A DNA stretch of 64,000 nt from an uncultured Desulfovibrio sp. (GCA_944327295.1 CALVHF010000006.1:1-64000); one strand, 5' to 3'. Shown: positions 35,669 through 45,118, counted from the stretch's first letter. The notes: generated by a model not told the origin, from the letters alone. Program-made: numbers and translations.

Positions 35669-38590
35669 ATGGAAACAACGGTTGTTATCATAGGCGGTGG
35701 TGCCACGGGTACCGGCATACTGCGTGACCTTTCCATGCGCGGCATCCCGGCCATACTGTTCGAGCAGGGAGGGCTCTGCCATGGGACGAGTTCCCGCTTT
35801 CACGGACTTTTGCACAGTGGCGGCCGCTATGCCGTGAGCGACAGGGAAGCTGCTGCCGAATGTATCCGGGAAAACACCATACTGCGTACTATCGGCAGGC
35901 AGTGCATTCACGAGACCGAGGGTCTGTTTGTCCTGACTGAGGAAGACGATCCGGCCTATGTCGAACAATGGGTGCAGGGCTGCAAGGCTGCCGGCATCAG
36001 TGCGAAGGAACTGGAGCCTGCAGAGGCCCTGCGCCTTGAGCCTGCCCTGAATCCGCATCTCAAGCGTGCCTTTCAGGTGCCGGATGCGGCTGTGGACGGC
36101 TTCCGCCTCGTCCTGCACAATGCCATGAGCGCCCAGCGTTATGGCGGACAGTTTTGCACTTACCATGAGGTGCTCGGCATTGTCACGGCCAATGGCCGGG
36201 TCACGGGCGTGGATGTGGTGGACCAGCAGACCGGTCAGGCCAGACGGGTCCACTGCCAGATCGTCGTGAACGCCGCAGGCTCCTGGAGTGGCCGGGTGGC
36301 TGCCTTGGCAGGCCTGCATGTGCCGGTAACACCGGACAAGGGCACGCTCATTGTCTTTAACCACCGCTGCACCTCCCATGTGGTGAACAGGCTGCACAAG
36401 AGCTCGGACGGCGACATCTTTGTGCCCAACGGTTCCGTGACCATTCTTGGCACAACCTCGCAGACCGTTGCCGATCCCGGCGACTTTCATGCAACCACAG
36501 AGGAGGCCTTGCGCCTGCTCGCCCTGGGGCGTCCCCTCTTTCCCCAGATTGACAGCTTCCGCATCCTGCGTGTCTTTGCCGGCACGCGTCCCCTGTATAC
36601 ACCTGGTTCCGCAGCGGGCCGTTCGGCTTCAAGGGGCTTTCATATCAGCGATCATTCAGAAGAGGGCCTGGAGGGACTGTACACCATTTTTGGCGGCAAG
36701 CTGACCACCTATAGGCTCATGGCCGAAAAGATGGCAGATATCGTGGCGGCCAGACTGAAGGTCAGCGCCCCCTGCCGTACGGCCTCTGAGGCGCTCATCC
36801 CCGAGGTACCCAGTGAAGTCCGCAGGCAGGCGGCCAGGCTTTTTTCCGTGCAGGGTCTGGATCTTGTGGCCGACCGTCTTGGCGATGACTTTGCCTCCTG
36901 CGTCGCCGACAATGCCAGCCGCAAGCGGGCCGCCAATCCCCTCTTGTGCGAATGCGAAATGGTGTCTGCGGCCGAGCTGCTCCATGTGGCACGCCAGCCG
37001 TCCACTCATTCGCTTAATGACGTGCGCCTGCGCACTCGTCTTGGCATGGGCACCTGCCAGGGCACCTTCTGCGCCCTGCGGGCGACTTCGTTCCTGGTGG
37101 AACAGGGCATCTGTTTCGGCAAGGATCCTCTGAACGACATGCGTGCCTTTGTGCAGGAGCGCTGGAAGGGCACACGGCCCGTCTTCTGGGGCCAGCTTGC
37201 CCGGGAAATGGAACTGGCCCGCAATCTCTATGCCGCTACTCTTGGGACCGAACCGGGCACGGTGTCTGTGCCCGAGGTCAGGGTGGAGACGAGGGCCCGT
37301 CAGAACTCGCACACAGGCAGGGTCAGGACGAGCAGGGTGGCAGATCTGGTTGTCGTGGGCGCGGGCTTGAGCGGTCTGTGGGCTGCCTGTGTGGCCGCCC
37401 GTTCCGGCCGCAGGGTCTGCGTGCTGACCAGGGGCGCAGGGAGCCTGCACATAGGCTCGGCCACCATTGATGTCCTGGGCATGACTGGCGCAGGACAGGT
37501 CCTGGGGGATCCCCTGGCACACATTGTTAGGCTGCCTGCACGGCATCCCTATGTCCTGCTGGGACGCAGGAAGGTTGGCTCAGCCTTGGCGTCCTTTGTC
37601 AGCTTCTGTACCAAGGCGGGTTTTCCCCTGTACGGAGCCGGGGAGGAAGACGTCCTCCACAACAGCCTGCTGCCCACGGCCCTGGGCACGAGCAAGATTT
37701 CCTGTCTCTATCCGGAAAGCCTCAATCCTGCCCCCCTGGCTAGGGCACGGCGCATCGTGGTCTGCGGCATAGAGGGCCTGCGCGACTGCATGCCCGGCAT
37801 GGCCGTCTACAATCTGCGCAGGAGGCCCGAGTTTGCCGACAGGATGATTACGGCAAGCTGGCTACCCAGTCCCTGGCCTGGTGGTACCCGTACTCAGACG
37901 GCTCTGGATGTGGCCCGTACACTGGAGAGTGCGCCCTGCAGGGAATTTTATGCAGCCCTGGAGCGCGTGGCAACGGGCGCCGAAGTGGTCCTTTTGCCAC
38001 CCATTGCCGGCACAAGGCCGGACAGTACAGTCCTGCACAGGCTCAGCTCGGCTGCGGGCTGTCCGGTGGTGGAAATGACGGGTCTGCCTCCAGGCGTGAC
38101 CGGTATGCGCCTTGGCAGGCTCCTTCTGGACGAGCTGCGCAGGGCCGGCGTCCCTGTTCTTGAAAATGCCACGGTGACCGGCTGCGAGATTGAGGGCCAG
38201 CGCCTGCAGGCCGTGCGCACAAGCCATGAGGATGGCGAGCGCCGTTATGTGGCGGACAACTTCATCATTGCCACGGGTGGCATGGTGAGCGGCGGCCTTG
38301 TGCTGCAGCCGGGCGTGGCCAGGGAACCCATCCTGGGCCTTGAATGCGCCACTCCCGGTGAGACGGAAACCTGGACGACAGACAGTCCCTTTGCCTCGCA
38401 GCCTGTGGCCTACCTTGGCGTACCGGTTCTGCCAACCCTGGAACCGAGTCTTGACGGAGAAGAACCCCTGTTGCGCAATGTACGCTATGCGGGTCGCATG
38501 CTCGCAGGCTGTGATACGGCCTTTGAGCGCAGTGGCAACGGCCTGGCGCTGGCAACAGCCTCTGCCGCGGCGCTGGAGCCGTGGCTCTAG
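35669..38590 (+). CDS. glpA: Fused anaerobic glycerol-3-phosphate dehydrogenase, GlpA-GlpB
   Basis: A single 973-residue chain that joins GlpA and GlpB. Residues 1 to about 540 are GlpA: FAD motif VVIIGGGATGTG near the N-terminus, FHGLLHSGGRYAV, and a BFD-like [2Fe-2S] domain with Cys-X-Cys in LLCECEMV and CQGTFC. From about 558 a second Rossmann motif (DLVVVGAGLSGLWAA) starts GlpB. E. coli GlpA plus GlpB is about 960 residues, so this is a clean end-to-end fusion. It oxidises glycerol 3-phosphate to DHAP and passes electrons via GlpC. ATG 35669 follows AAAGGGTGG; the frame is open to 35570 without conservation. Confidence 0.93.
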   Translation: METTVVIIGGGATGTGILRDLSMRGIPAILFEQGGLCHGTSSRFHGLLHSGGRYAVSDREAAAECIRENTILRTIGRQCIHETEGLFVLTEEDDPAYVEQWVQGCKAAGISAKELEPAEALRLEPALNPHLKRAFQVPDAAVDGFRLVLHNAMSAQRYGGQFCTYHEVLGIVTANGRVTGVDVVDQQTGQARRVHCQIVVNAAGSWSGRVAALAGLHVPVTPDKGTLIVFNHRCTSHVVNRLHKSSDGDIFVPNGSVTILGTTSQTVADPGDFHATTEEALRLLALGRPLFPQIDSFRILRVFAGTRPLYTPGSAAGRSASRGFHISDHSEEGLEGLYTIFGGKLTTYRLMAEKMADIVAARLKVSAPCRTASEALIPEVPSEVRRQAARLFSVQGLDLVADRLGDDFASCVADNASRKRAANPLLCECEMVSAAELLHVARQPSTHSLNDVRLRTRLGMGTCQGTFCALRATSFLVEQGICFGKDPLNDMRAFVQERWKGTRPVFWGQLAREMELARNLYAATLGTEPGTVSVPEVRVETRARQNSHTGRVRTSRVADLVVVGAGLSGLWAACVAARSGRRVCVLTRGAGSLHIGSATIDVLGMTGAGQVLGDPLAHIVRLPARHPYVLLGRRKVGSALASFVSFCTKAGFPLYGAGEEDVLHNSLLPTALGTSKISCLYPESLNPAPLARARRIVVCGIEGLRDCMPGMAVYNLRRRPEFADRMITASWLPSPWPGGTRTQTALDVARTLESAPCREFYAALERVATGAEVVLLPPIAGTRPDSTVLHRLSSAAGCPVVEMTGLPPGVTGMRLGRLLLDELRRAGVPVLENATVTGCEIEGQRLQAVRTSHEDGERRYVADNFIIATGGMVSGGLVLQPGVAREPILGLECATPGETETWTTDSPFASQPVAYLGVPVLPTLEPSLDGEEPLLRNVRYAGRMLAGCDTAFERSGNGLALATASAAALEPWL

Positions 38591-38602
38591 GGAGATACCA
38601 TC

Positions 38603-39796
38603 ATGCAGCAAGTTCATGTCGATCCGGATGCCTGTATCGCCTGTACGACGTGCACGGTTTTCTGCCCTGTGGCTGCGGCAACGGGAGAATTTGCCGGCCC
38701 CAAGATGACCGGCCCGGCCTACGAGCGTTTCCGCCTGAGCGGACTGAGCGAGGATTCCTCCTTAAGTTATTGCGCAAATTGCAAGAATTGTGACATCTCC
38801 TGCCCGCAGGGCGTCCCCATTGCGGCCATCAACATGGTGGCCAGGGCGCGCCAGTGCGAGAAGGAACATCCCCTCTGGCTCAGGGACTGGATTGTGAGCC
38901 ACTCAGAGACGCTGGGCCATCTCATCGGTCCTGTGCCGGCAGCTCTCAAGAACGGCTCCCTGCGCAATCCGCTGGTCCGTGCCATGCTGGACAGGATAGG
39001 CATAGCCCGCGAGGCCATCATGCCAAGCTATGCTCCAAGGCGTTTTCGCAAGCTGCTGGCCAGGCTCAGGCAGCCGTCCACAGGCAAAAAGGTCGCCTTC
39101 TTCCCCGGCTGCTACATCGATCTCTATGAACCAGAGGCTGGCCTTGACATGGTCTGGGCTCTGAACCGAGCAGGCTACGAGGTGGTAAGCCCGTCCGCGT
39201 TCTGCTGCTGTGGCGTGCCCATGGTAGCCAGCGGCTTCATGAAGGACGCAGAAAGAAATGCCCGCAGGAATGTGGCCGTCATGCGATCCCTTGCCGAGGA
39301 AGGCCTGCCTGTACTCACAGGCTGTCCCTCCTGCGAGCTCATGTTCAGGGAGGAGATTCCGCTCTTTTTCCCGGATCTTGCAGCCGAAGGCCTGCCGCGC
39401 ATCACGGATGCCCAGGAATTTCTTCTCAACTGCGCCCAGGAGGGTACGCTCAGGCTGGAAGAGGCCGTGCGCAAGCGTCCCGTTCTCTACCATGCGCCCT
39501 GCCATCTACGCGCCCTGGGCATAGGCCTGCCGGGCTTGGAGCTTCTGCAGGCCCTGGGCCTCGAGGTCGTGCCGGCCAATGCCGGCTGCTGCGGCATTTC
39601 CGGAAGCTACGGTTTCAAGAAGGAAAAGCACGCCATTGCCATGAAGGTGGGGGCAGAGCTCTTCCGCGTGGTCAGGGAAAGCGGTGTCGATGTCGTGGCC
39701 ACGGAATGCGGCACCTGCAGGCTGCAGATACACTCTGCCACAGGGGTGTCCTGCCGGCACCCGGTCAGCCTGCTTAAGGAGCTTGCCAGGGACTAG
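38603..39796 (+). CDS. glpC: Anaerobic glycerol-3-phosphate dehydrogenase subunit C
   Basis: The iron-sulfur membrane-anchoring subunit that takes electrons from GlpAB to quinone. 397 residues, the same as E. coli GlpC. Two [4Fe-4S] motifs lie at the N-terminus (CIACTTCTVFCPV and CANCKNCDISCPQG), followed by two CCG domains (FFPGCYIDLYEPE, CCCGVPM, GCPSC, HAPCHLRALG, AGCCGISGSYGF, ECGTCRLQI). It starts 12 bases after glpAB, so both belong to one operon. Confidence 0.95.
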   Translation: MQQVHVDPDACIACTTCTVFCPVAAATGEFAGPKMTGPAYERFRLSGLSEDSSLSYCANCKNCDISCPQGVPIAAINMVARARQCEKEHPLWLRDWIVSHSETLGHLIGPVPAALKNGSLRNPLVRAMLDRIGIAREAIMPSYAPRRFRKLLARLRQPSTGKKVAFFPGCYIDLYEPEAGLDMVWALNRAGYEVVSPSAFCCCGVPMVASGFMKDAERNARRNVAVMRSLAEEGLPVLTGCPSCELMFREEIPLFFPDLAAEGLPRITDAQEFLLNCAQEGTLRLEEAVRKRPVLYHAPCHLRALGIGLPGLELLQALGLEVVPANAGCCGISGSYGFKKEKHAIAMKVGAELFRVVRESGVDVVATECGTCRLQIHSATGVSCRHPVSLLKELARD

Positions 39797-39902
39797 CCTG
39801 CTTTTCCCCCAATTTGTTTCCAGTCGTTCTGCTTTCCAGCTTGAACGTACACAAGGGATTTGTGCCTGAGAACAAAAGGCATGAATCCCTTTTTGCTGGC
39901 CC

Positions 39903-39940
39903 AAAGAAAAGAGGATCACCCGCACAAAGGGGTGATCCTC
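39903..39940 (-). terminator. Intrinsic terminator of the TRAP operon
   Basis: On the minus strand GAGGATCACCC (39940-39930) pairs with GGGTGATCCTC (39921-39911), followed by TTTTCTTT. It lies 80-110 bases after the dctM stop and also faces glpC. Confidence 0.8.
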
Positions 39941-40017
39941 CTTGGAAGATCCTCTGGGGCGCTGTCAGGAGCAGGAAACGGATCCTGCCCTGTCTGCTCT
40001 GCCTGAAACACCGTCTC

Positions 40018-41298
40018 CTACATAAGCCACTTCAGGGGGACAAGAGAGAGGTCGGGGAAGAAGAGCAGGAGGAAGAGCATACCGATTTCCACCAGCATGA
40101 AGGGCATCAGCTTCTGTACCAGATAGGAGAACTTTATTTCGCCAATGCCGCTGACCACGTAGAGCACGGTACCGACGGGCGGTGTGATGACGCCTATGCC
40201 CAGGTTGAGGATGAAGAGCAGGCCAAAGTAGTAGGGATCAATGCCTGCCTGCGTGATCAGGGGATAGAACACTGGGGCAAAGATGAGGATGTTGGGCGTG
40301 AGATCCATGACCATGCCCATGAAGAGCATGAAGACCATGATGGCGCACAGAAGGAGCTTGGGCGAATCGATGAGGGGATGGAAGAATTCCACCACCTGCT
40401 GCGGTATCTGGGCCACGGTGATGAAGAAGCCCACGGCCGAGGCCGTGGCAACGATGAACATGACCACGGCAGTGGTGCGGGCCGCGCTGGCACTCACGCG
40501 GATGAGTTCGCGCAGGGAGAGTTCCCGGTAATAGCCCATGCAGACCACGATGGCATAGATGGCCGCAAAGGCGCCGCCCTCGGTGGGGGTGAAGATGCCG
40601 AAGCGGATGCCGCCAAGCAGCAGGACGGGCATCATGAAGGCCGGCGTGGAATCCAGAATGATGCGGACAACTTCCTTTCTGGTGAAGGTCTTGGTGTCAT
40701 TGTAGTTGTCCTTGCGGACAATGAACCACCAGACGACCATGAGGGCCAGGCCGATGAGGATGCCGGGGATCAGACCGATCATGAAGAGCTTGGTGATGGA
40801 AAGACCGGAAACTGTGGCACCCAGGATGATGAAGTTGGTGCTCGGGGGGATGATGGGACCAAGAATGGCGCCTGAGGCAATGACGGCGCCGGCCCGGCCC
40901 TTGTCATAGCCCACCTGCTTCATCATGGGGAGCAGCAGGCCGCCCAGGGCTGCTGCCTCGCCCACCGACGATCCCATGAGGCCTGCAAAGATGATGGAGG
41001 CCACAATGGCTGCGTAGCCAAGACCGCCGCGGATGCGGCCCACCATGAGCTGGGCCAGGGCCACAACACGCTTGGAGAGGCCGCCGGCAGCCATGATTTC
41101 GCCGGCAAAGACGAAGAAGGGGATGGCCATGAGCGGATAGTTGTTGGCGCCGTCCAGCATGGAGGTGGGGATGATCATGGTATCCCACATGCCGGAATGG
41201 CCCATGAGCACAATGGCGCAGATGACAAGCACCAGAGCCAGGGGAATACCCAGACTCATGAACAGGAAGAGCGTGCCGAGAAAAAGCAGTAATTCCAT
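40018..41298 (-). CDS. dctM: TRAP transporter large permease, DctM family
   Basis: The 426-residue large membrane subunit of a TRAP transporter, which drives uptake with an ion gradient. About 11-12 hydrophobic segments and the DctM motifs GIPLALVL, FFVFAGEIM, GSSVGEAAALGGLLLP, PPSTNFIILG and NLGIGVITPPVGTVLYV are seen. It follows dctQ by 9 bases. The transported acid cannot be named from the permease. Confidence 0.95.
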   Translation of the reverse strand: MELLLFLGTLFLFMSLGIPLALVLVICAIVLMGHSGMWDTMIIPTSMLDGANNYPLMAIPFFVFAGEIMAAGGLSKRVVALAQLMVGRIRGGLGYAAIVASIIFAGLMGSSVGEAAALGGLLLPMMKQVGYDKGRAGAVIASGAILGPIIPPSTNFIILGATVSGLSITKLFMIGLIPGILIGLALMVVWWFIVRKDNYNDTKTFTRKEVVRIILDSTPAFMMPVLLLGGIRFGIFTPTEGGAFAAIYAIVVCMGYYRELSLRELIRVSASAARTTAVVMFIVATASAVGFFITVAQIPQQVVEFFHPLIDSPKLLLCAIMVFMLFMGMVMDLTPNILIFAPVFYPLITQAGIDPYYFGLLFILNLGIGVITPPVGTVLYVVSGIGEIKFSYLVQKLMPFMLVEIGMLFLLLFFPDLSLVPLKWLM

Positions 41299-41307
41299 AC
41301 CAGTCTC

Positions 41308-41886
41308 CTACATGTTGTCCTTCATGAACTCGGCAATCTTTTCTTCCTTGCTCTTGACGGGATTGACCTGGCTGGCCGGCGTGCGCAGAAGCTTCCAGAG
41401 ATCCTTGAGGAAGAAGACGAGCGCAACGGCGGCACAGATGGGCAGGGAGCTGTTGATGATGCTCATGTTGATGTTGGTGGAGACCGAATAGGTGTCAATG
41501 GTCTGCCGGACGTATTCTATGCCGCCCACAAGGAGCAGGCCCATGGCACCGATGGAACAGAGTAGGGCTATGATGTCCACGGCCTTGCGTGTGGCGCCGT
41601 GCAATTTGTCCGTCACCAGATCCACGGCAATGTGCCTGTGGTGGTAGAAGGCTTCAATGGCGCCGAAGAAGGTCACGTAGATAAAGAGAAAGCGGGCCCA
41701 CTCTTCACTGGGCGGAAAGCTCGAACGGAAGGCATAGCGAAGAAAGGCATTGTACGTCACAAGACCGATCATCCCCAGAAAGATGGCGGCACAGAACAGT
41801 TCAAAGAGAAAACGTCCGGGGGAGGTCTTTTCCTGTGTCGTCAGGGATGCGGTGTTGTCTGCAGATTGTTCCTGGTCACTGGCCAT
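41308..41886 (-). CDS. dctQ: TRAP transporter small permease, DctQ family
   Basis: The 192-residue small membrane subunit with four hydrophobic segments and the DctQ motif NAFLRYAFRSSFPPSEEWARFLFIYV-type loop, then HRHIAVDLV. ATG 41886 follows AAGGAG; longer open frame upstream is not conserved. It pairs with DctM. Confidence 0.92.
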   Translation of the reverse strand: MASDQEQSADNTASLTTQEKTSPGRFLFELFCAAIFLGMIGLVTYNAFLRYAFRSSFPPSEEWARFLFIYVTFFGAIEAFYHHRHIAVDLVTDKLHGATRKAVDIIALLCSIGAMGLLLVGGIEYVRQTIDTYSVSTNINMSIINSSLPICAAVALVFFLKDLWKLLRTPASQVNPVKSKEEKIAEFMKDNM

Positions 41887-41982
41887 GGTGGCTCCTTGGG
41901 CAAAAACTCGTGAGAAGGGGCTGTCCTTTGTGCTGCAATGTCCTGCATGAATATCAAGGGGGTGGGCAGGATGCGGGCAGCC

Positions 41983-42031
41983 TCGAAAAAGCAAAGGTCC
42001 GCTTTTCCCGGAATGCGGGGAAAGCGGACCT
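41983..42031 (-). terminator. Terminator/attenuator between dctP and dctQ
   Basis: On the minus strand AGGTCCGCTTTCCCC (42031-42017) pairs with GGGAAAAGCGGACCT (42009-41995), followed by TTGCTTTTTC. It lies just after dctP and before dctQM. Partial termination here would give more binding protein than permease. Confidence 0.75.
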
Positions 42032-42045
42032 GGTCAGCAGGAACG

Positions 42046-43065
42046 TTACTTTGCGGTGCGGTAGCTTGCAGCGCTGTCAAGAATTTCCTGAGCGTTGGGA
42101 ACGTAGTTGTTGGACTTGGGGTCCAGGAAGAGTTGCCAGCTGCGCTTGCCGGCTTCAACCATGTACTGGTGCAGTTCAGGCGAAGGTTCGGACACGGAGC
42201 CGCCATGGCTGGTAATTTCCTTGATGGCGTGTTCGTCCACCTTGGTGGCATTGGCCCAGGTTTCCTCGGCGCACAGGCGTGCGGCCTCGTCAAACCAGGC
42301 ACGATCTTCAGCAGGCAGCTTCTGATAGAATTTCTCGTTGATGTAGAGGGCGTGGATGACGAGGATGTGCCTGGTCTGGGTGATCATGGGGCACTTTTCG
42401 TACATCTTGTCGGCAATGATGTCGGACAGGGGGCTGTCGCCACCGTCAATGACACCCTGGTCCAGAGCAGCCGGAACCTCGGCAAAGGGCATGGGCTGGC
42501 CGCTGATGCCGCATTCCTTGGCAAAGTTGGTGTACAGGGGAATGTTGGGGACGCGCATGCGCAGCCCCTTGATGTCATTGATGTTCTTCACTGCATGCTT
42601 GGTATAGAAGTTTCTGAAGCCGAGAGGGAAGGCATTGAGCATGCGCAGGCCGGACTTTTCCGGGAAGCCCTTGTTGATGAGCTCGAAGGTCTTGCCGGTC
42701 ATGGCGCGATGGGCGTGCTCATAGTCGTCAAAGAGCATGGGCGTTTCCAGCATGCCCATGGAGGGCTGCAGGGAAGAGGTCTGCGTGCCGGTGGCACACA
42801 TCTGAATGATGCCCTTGCGGGTATTGGCAATATAGGCATCTTCCTTGCCGAGCATGCTGTTCGGGAAGACCTGCACCTTGTATTTGCCCTTGGACAGGGT
42901 CTCAAGATGCTTGCCGAAGCTGTGCATGGCAACAGTTTCGGGTTCGCCCTCGGGCTTCATGCCGGCAATCTTGATGGTGATGGCACTCTGTGCAGGATCA
43001 GCGTGCAGGACGGCAAAGCCCAGAGTCAGGGCGCAGAGAAGAAGCAGTACGTGGAGACGTTTCAT
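42046..43065 (-). CDS. dctP: TRAP transporter substrate-binding protein, DctP family
   Basis: The 339-residue periplasmic binding protein. Signal peptide MKRLHVLLLLCALTLGFAV with cleavage near residue 28, then the DctP fold: ITIKIAGMKPEGEPETVAMH, VQVFPNSMLGKEDAYI, and a GLRMRVPNIPLY segment with the substrate-carboxylate arginine. ATG 43065 has GGAGGAT upstream. The substrate is probably an organic acid; no neighbouring gene identifies it. Confidence 0.94.
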   Translation of the reverse strand: MKRLHVLLLLCALTLGFAVLHADPAQSAITIKIAGMKPEGEPETVAMHSFGKHLETLSKGKYKVQVFPNSMLGKEDAYIANTRKGIIQMCATGTQTSSLQPSMGMLETPMLFDDYEHAHRAMTGKTFELINKGFPEKSGLRMLNAFPLGFRNFYTKHAVKNINDIKGLRMRVPNIPLYTNFAKECGISGQPMPFAEVPAALDQGVIDGGDSPLSDIIADKMYEKCPMITQTRHILVIHALYINEKFYQKLPAEDRAWFDEAARLCAEETWANATKVDEHAIKEITSHGGSVSEPSPELHQYMVEAGKRSWQLFLDPKSNNYVPNAQEILDSAASYRTAK

Positions 43066-43306
43066 CGTATCCTCCAAATGTGGGTTGTACTGAAATGGGG
43101 AGTCTTTTCTGATATGGTCTGTTCCGAAAGGCAGCCTGCTTGTGCGCAAGGCTGGATCAGGTATGCATGGGAGGCTGTCTGTACAAGCCGGAAGACGTTT
43201 GCGGCATCCCGAAAAGGCAGGGAGCCTGCCTCGTGGTACGGGCCGCAGGGCATGCAGACAGGTTGGGTCTCCTTGCAGAAAGCGAGGACATGCACCCCGA
43301 TGTGTT

Positions 43307-43334
43307 TTTGTATTTGTAACCTAATTGCTATCAA
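43307..43334 (-). promoter_or_regulatory. Candidate promoter of the TRAP operon
   Basis: On the minus strand TTGATA (43334-43329), a 16-base spacer and TACAAA (43312-43307). The leader to dctP would be about 240 bases. Confidence 0.35.
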
Positions 43335-43453
43335 AAAGACACGAATAAATCCAGACTTCGGCCCTGCGGACATGTCCCTTATGTGACTCTGCAACACCGG
43401 GTTGCCTTGAGTTTATTTTTCGCATAACTGATTTTGTGAAGTTAAAATCTTTG

Positions 43454-43483
43454 TTGTATCATTTCAGATCCTGACGTTATATA
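43454..43483 (+). promoter_or_regulatory. Candidate promoter of mutM
   Basis: TTGTAT (43454-43459), an 18-base spacer and TATATA (43478-43483), about 50 bases before the mutM ATG. Confidence 0.4.
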
Positions 43484-43531
43484 TGCACTTTTCAAACAAC
43501 AAACTGAAAAAATACGTATAGAGGAAAGGGT

Positions 43532-44584
43532 ATGCCTGAACTTCCGGAAGTTGAAACTGTTGTGCGCACCCTGCGCCCCCATGTTGTCGGCAGACATATT
43601 GTATCTCTGCAGGAAGTGCAGCGGCCCTGTTTTGTACAGGAGAGCCTGCCCTGCACCAGGGCCGAAGGCCTTTTTGTGCACAGGGTCGTGCGCAGGGGAA
43701 AATTCATTGTCTGCCGGCTCGGGATCGGCCAGTGCGGCTGCGACAGCATGGCAAGGGACGCAGATCATGTCCTCAATCAGGCAGCAGCGCTTTTTGATGG
43801 TGCGGCCGAAGAAGACCTTTTCTGGGTGACCCACCTGCGCATGACGGGCACCCTCATGGCCCATGAAACAGCCGCCTGTACGTCTGCAGTTCCTTCTCCG
43901 ACATCGTTCTGCGCACCGAAGCCCGGCAGGTACACAAGGGCCTGGGCCCGACTGGCAGGAGAAGGACTGGAGGGCTGCGTGCTGCTCTTCAATGACGTGC
44001 GCACCTTTGGCCGCATGTTTCTGGGCACGCGGACCATGCTCGAGTCTTGGCCTGCCTGGACACGACTCGGTCCCGAACCCCTGACCATGGGGGCAGAGGC
44101 CTTTGCCCAGGCCATACGGGGCAAGAGGGCCATCAAGACCGTGATCATGGATCAGCACGTCCTGGCGGGCATTGGCAATATCTATGCCGACGAGTCCCTC
44201 TTTGCCGCCCGCCTGAATCCGCATCTGCCTGCGGACAGCCTGTCCCTGGCACAAAAGCTCGAACTCCATGCCCAGATGGTGCGCCTGCTTCGCAAATCCA
44301 TAGCCGAGTGTGGCAGCTCCATCCGCAACTATCAGGATGCCGACGGCAATGTGGGCGCCTTTCAGAACAGCTTTGCCGTCTATGGTCGGGCGGGCAGTCC
44401 CTGTCCTGTGTGCGGCACGACCCTGCAAAAATGCCTCCTGAACGGCAGGGGAACGACCTTCTGTCCCAGATGCCAGCAGAAGAGGGCACCTTCCAGAGGG
44501 AAGAGCAGGAGCGCAGACAAAAAAAGCGCTGATTGCAAATCGCTGCAGGGGAAAAGCTCTTGCGTGGCAATTGTGGAGCAGTGA
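43532..44584 (+). CDS. mutM: Formamidopyrimidine-DNA glycosylase, enlarged
   Basis: MutM/Fpg excises 8-oxoguanine and formamidopyrimidines and nicks the abasic site. Present are the catalytic N-terminus PELPEVE, Lys57 in RRGKF, the helix-two-turn-helix region (DQHVLAGIGNIYADESLFAARLNP) and the zinc finger Cys291-Cys294-Cys311-Cys314. At 350 residues it is about 80 longer than E. coli MutM. The extra sequence is an insert around 65-92, another around 112-132, and a basic tail after 320. ATG 43532 follows GAGGAAAGG. It is followed by the PerR-type regulator, fitting oxidative-stress defence. Confidence 0.95.
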   Translation: MPELPEVETVVRTLRPHVVGRHIVSLQEVQRPCFVQESLPCTRAEGLFVHRVVRRGKFIVCRLGIGQCGCDSMARDADHVLNQAAALFDGAAEEDLFWVTHLRMTGTLMAHETAACTSAVPSPTSFCAPKPGRYTRAWARLAGEGLEGCVLLFNDVRTFGRMFLGTRTMLESWPAWTRLGPEPLTMGAEAFAQAIRGKRAIKTVIMDQHVLAGIGNIYADESLFAARLNPHLPADSLSLAQKLELHAQMVRLLRKSIAECGSSIRNYQDADGNVGAFQNSFAVYGRAGSPCPVCGTTLQKCLLNGRGTTFCPRCQQKRAPSRGKSRSADKKSADCKSLQGKSSCVAIVEQ

Positions 44585-44599
44585 ACTTGTTTTTCAGGA

Positions 44600-44628
44600 T
44601 TGACAGACTAATGGATAACGCTTACTAT
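44600..44628 (+). promoter_or_regulatory. Promoter of the PerR/Fur-type gene
   Basis: TTGACA (44600-44605), a 17-base spacer and TACTAT (44623-44628), one of the best sigma-70 matches in the window. No classic Per or Fur box was seen nearby. Confidence 0.75.
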
Positions 44629-44674
44629 TTTCACTGCAAAAGACCATAATTCTCTCAAGAGCATGGAGAGCCCC

Positions 44675-45118
44675 ATGTCCGATCTTCATCATCCCCAGAC
44701 GCGCATGACTCAGCAGCGTTCGGTGATCCTCGAAGAGTTGCGCAAACTCGATACCCATCCGACTGCTGATGAATTGTATCAGATAGTGCGTCTCAGACTG
44801 CCCAGGATCAGCCTTGGCACAGTGTACCGCAATCTTGTCTTTCTTACCGAGAGCGGTCAGATTATGCGCCTTGAAAGCGCAGGCAATACCAATCGCTTTG
44901 ATGCCAACATGCAGCCGCACCAGCATGTGCGCTGCGTCTGCTGCGGAGCCATAGCCGACATCTTTCCGCCGGTGATGGCCCCGGAAACGGATCGTATTCA
45001 TGTGCCCGGCTTTGCCCGCATCCTGCAAAGCCGCATCGAATACGACGGCCTGTGCGAGAAATGCGCGGCTGCCAAGGCAAGCGAAGAGGCTGCCGCCTAC
45101 TACCCCAACAGTGCCTGA
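44675..45118 (+). CDS. Fur/PerR-family transcriptional regulator
   Basis: A 147-residue Fur-superfamily repressor. The winged helix contains RMTQQRSVILEEL, HPTADELYQIVRLRLPRISLGTVYRNL, then metal-site sequence with His/Cys (HQHVRCVCCGAI) and a C-terminal structural-zinc pair (CEKC). The shape and short HTADELY..PRISLGTVYRNL helix fit PerR, a peroxide sensor, more than Fur, but this is a family-level judgement. ATG 44675 follows GGAGAG; ATG 44663 is a weaker alternative. Confidence 0.9.
   Translation: MSDLHHPQTRMTQQRSVILEELRKLDTHPTADELYQIVRLRLPRISLGTVYRNLVFLTESGQIMRLESAGNTNRFDANMQPHQHVRCVCCGAIADIFPPVMAPETDRIHVPGFARILQSRIEYDGLCEKCAAAKASEEAAAYYPNSA

Larger units (their letters stand above)
43066..43531. 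other. Divergent intergenic region dctP / mutM
   Basis: No gene. A+T-rich from about 43300. Holds candidate promoters for both directions, listed separately. The stretch 43080-43300 shows nothing recognisable; no sigma-54 site for the TRAP operon was found. Confidence 0.4.
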
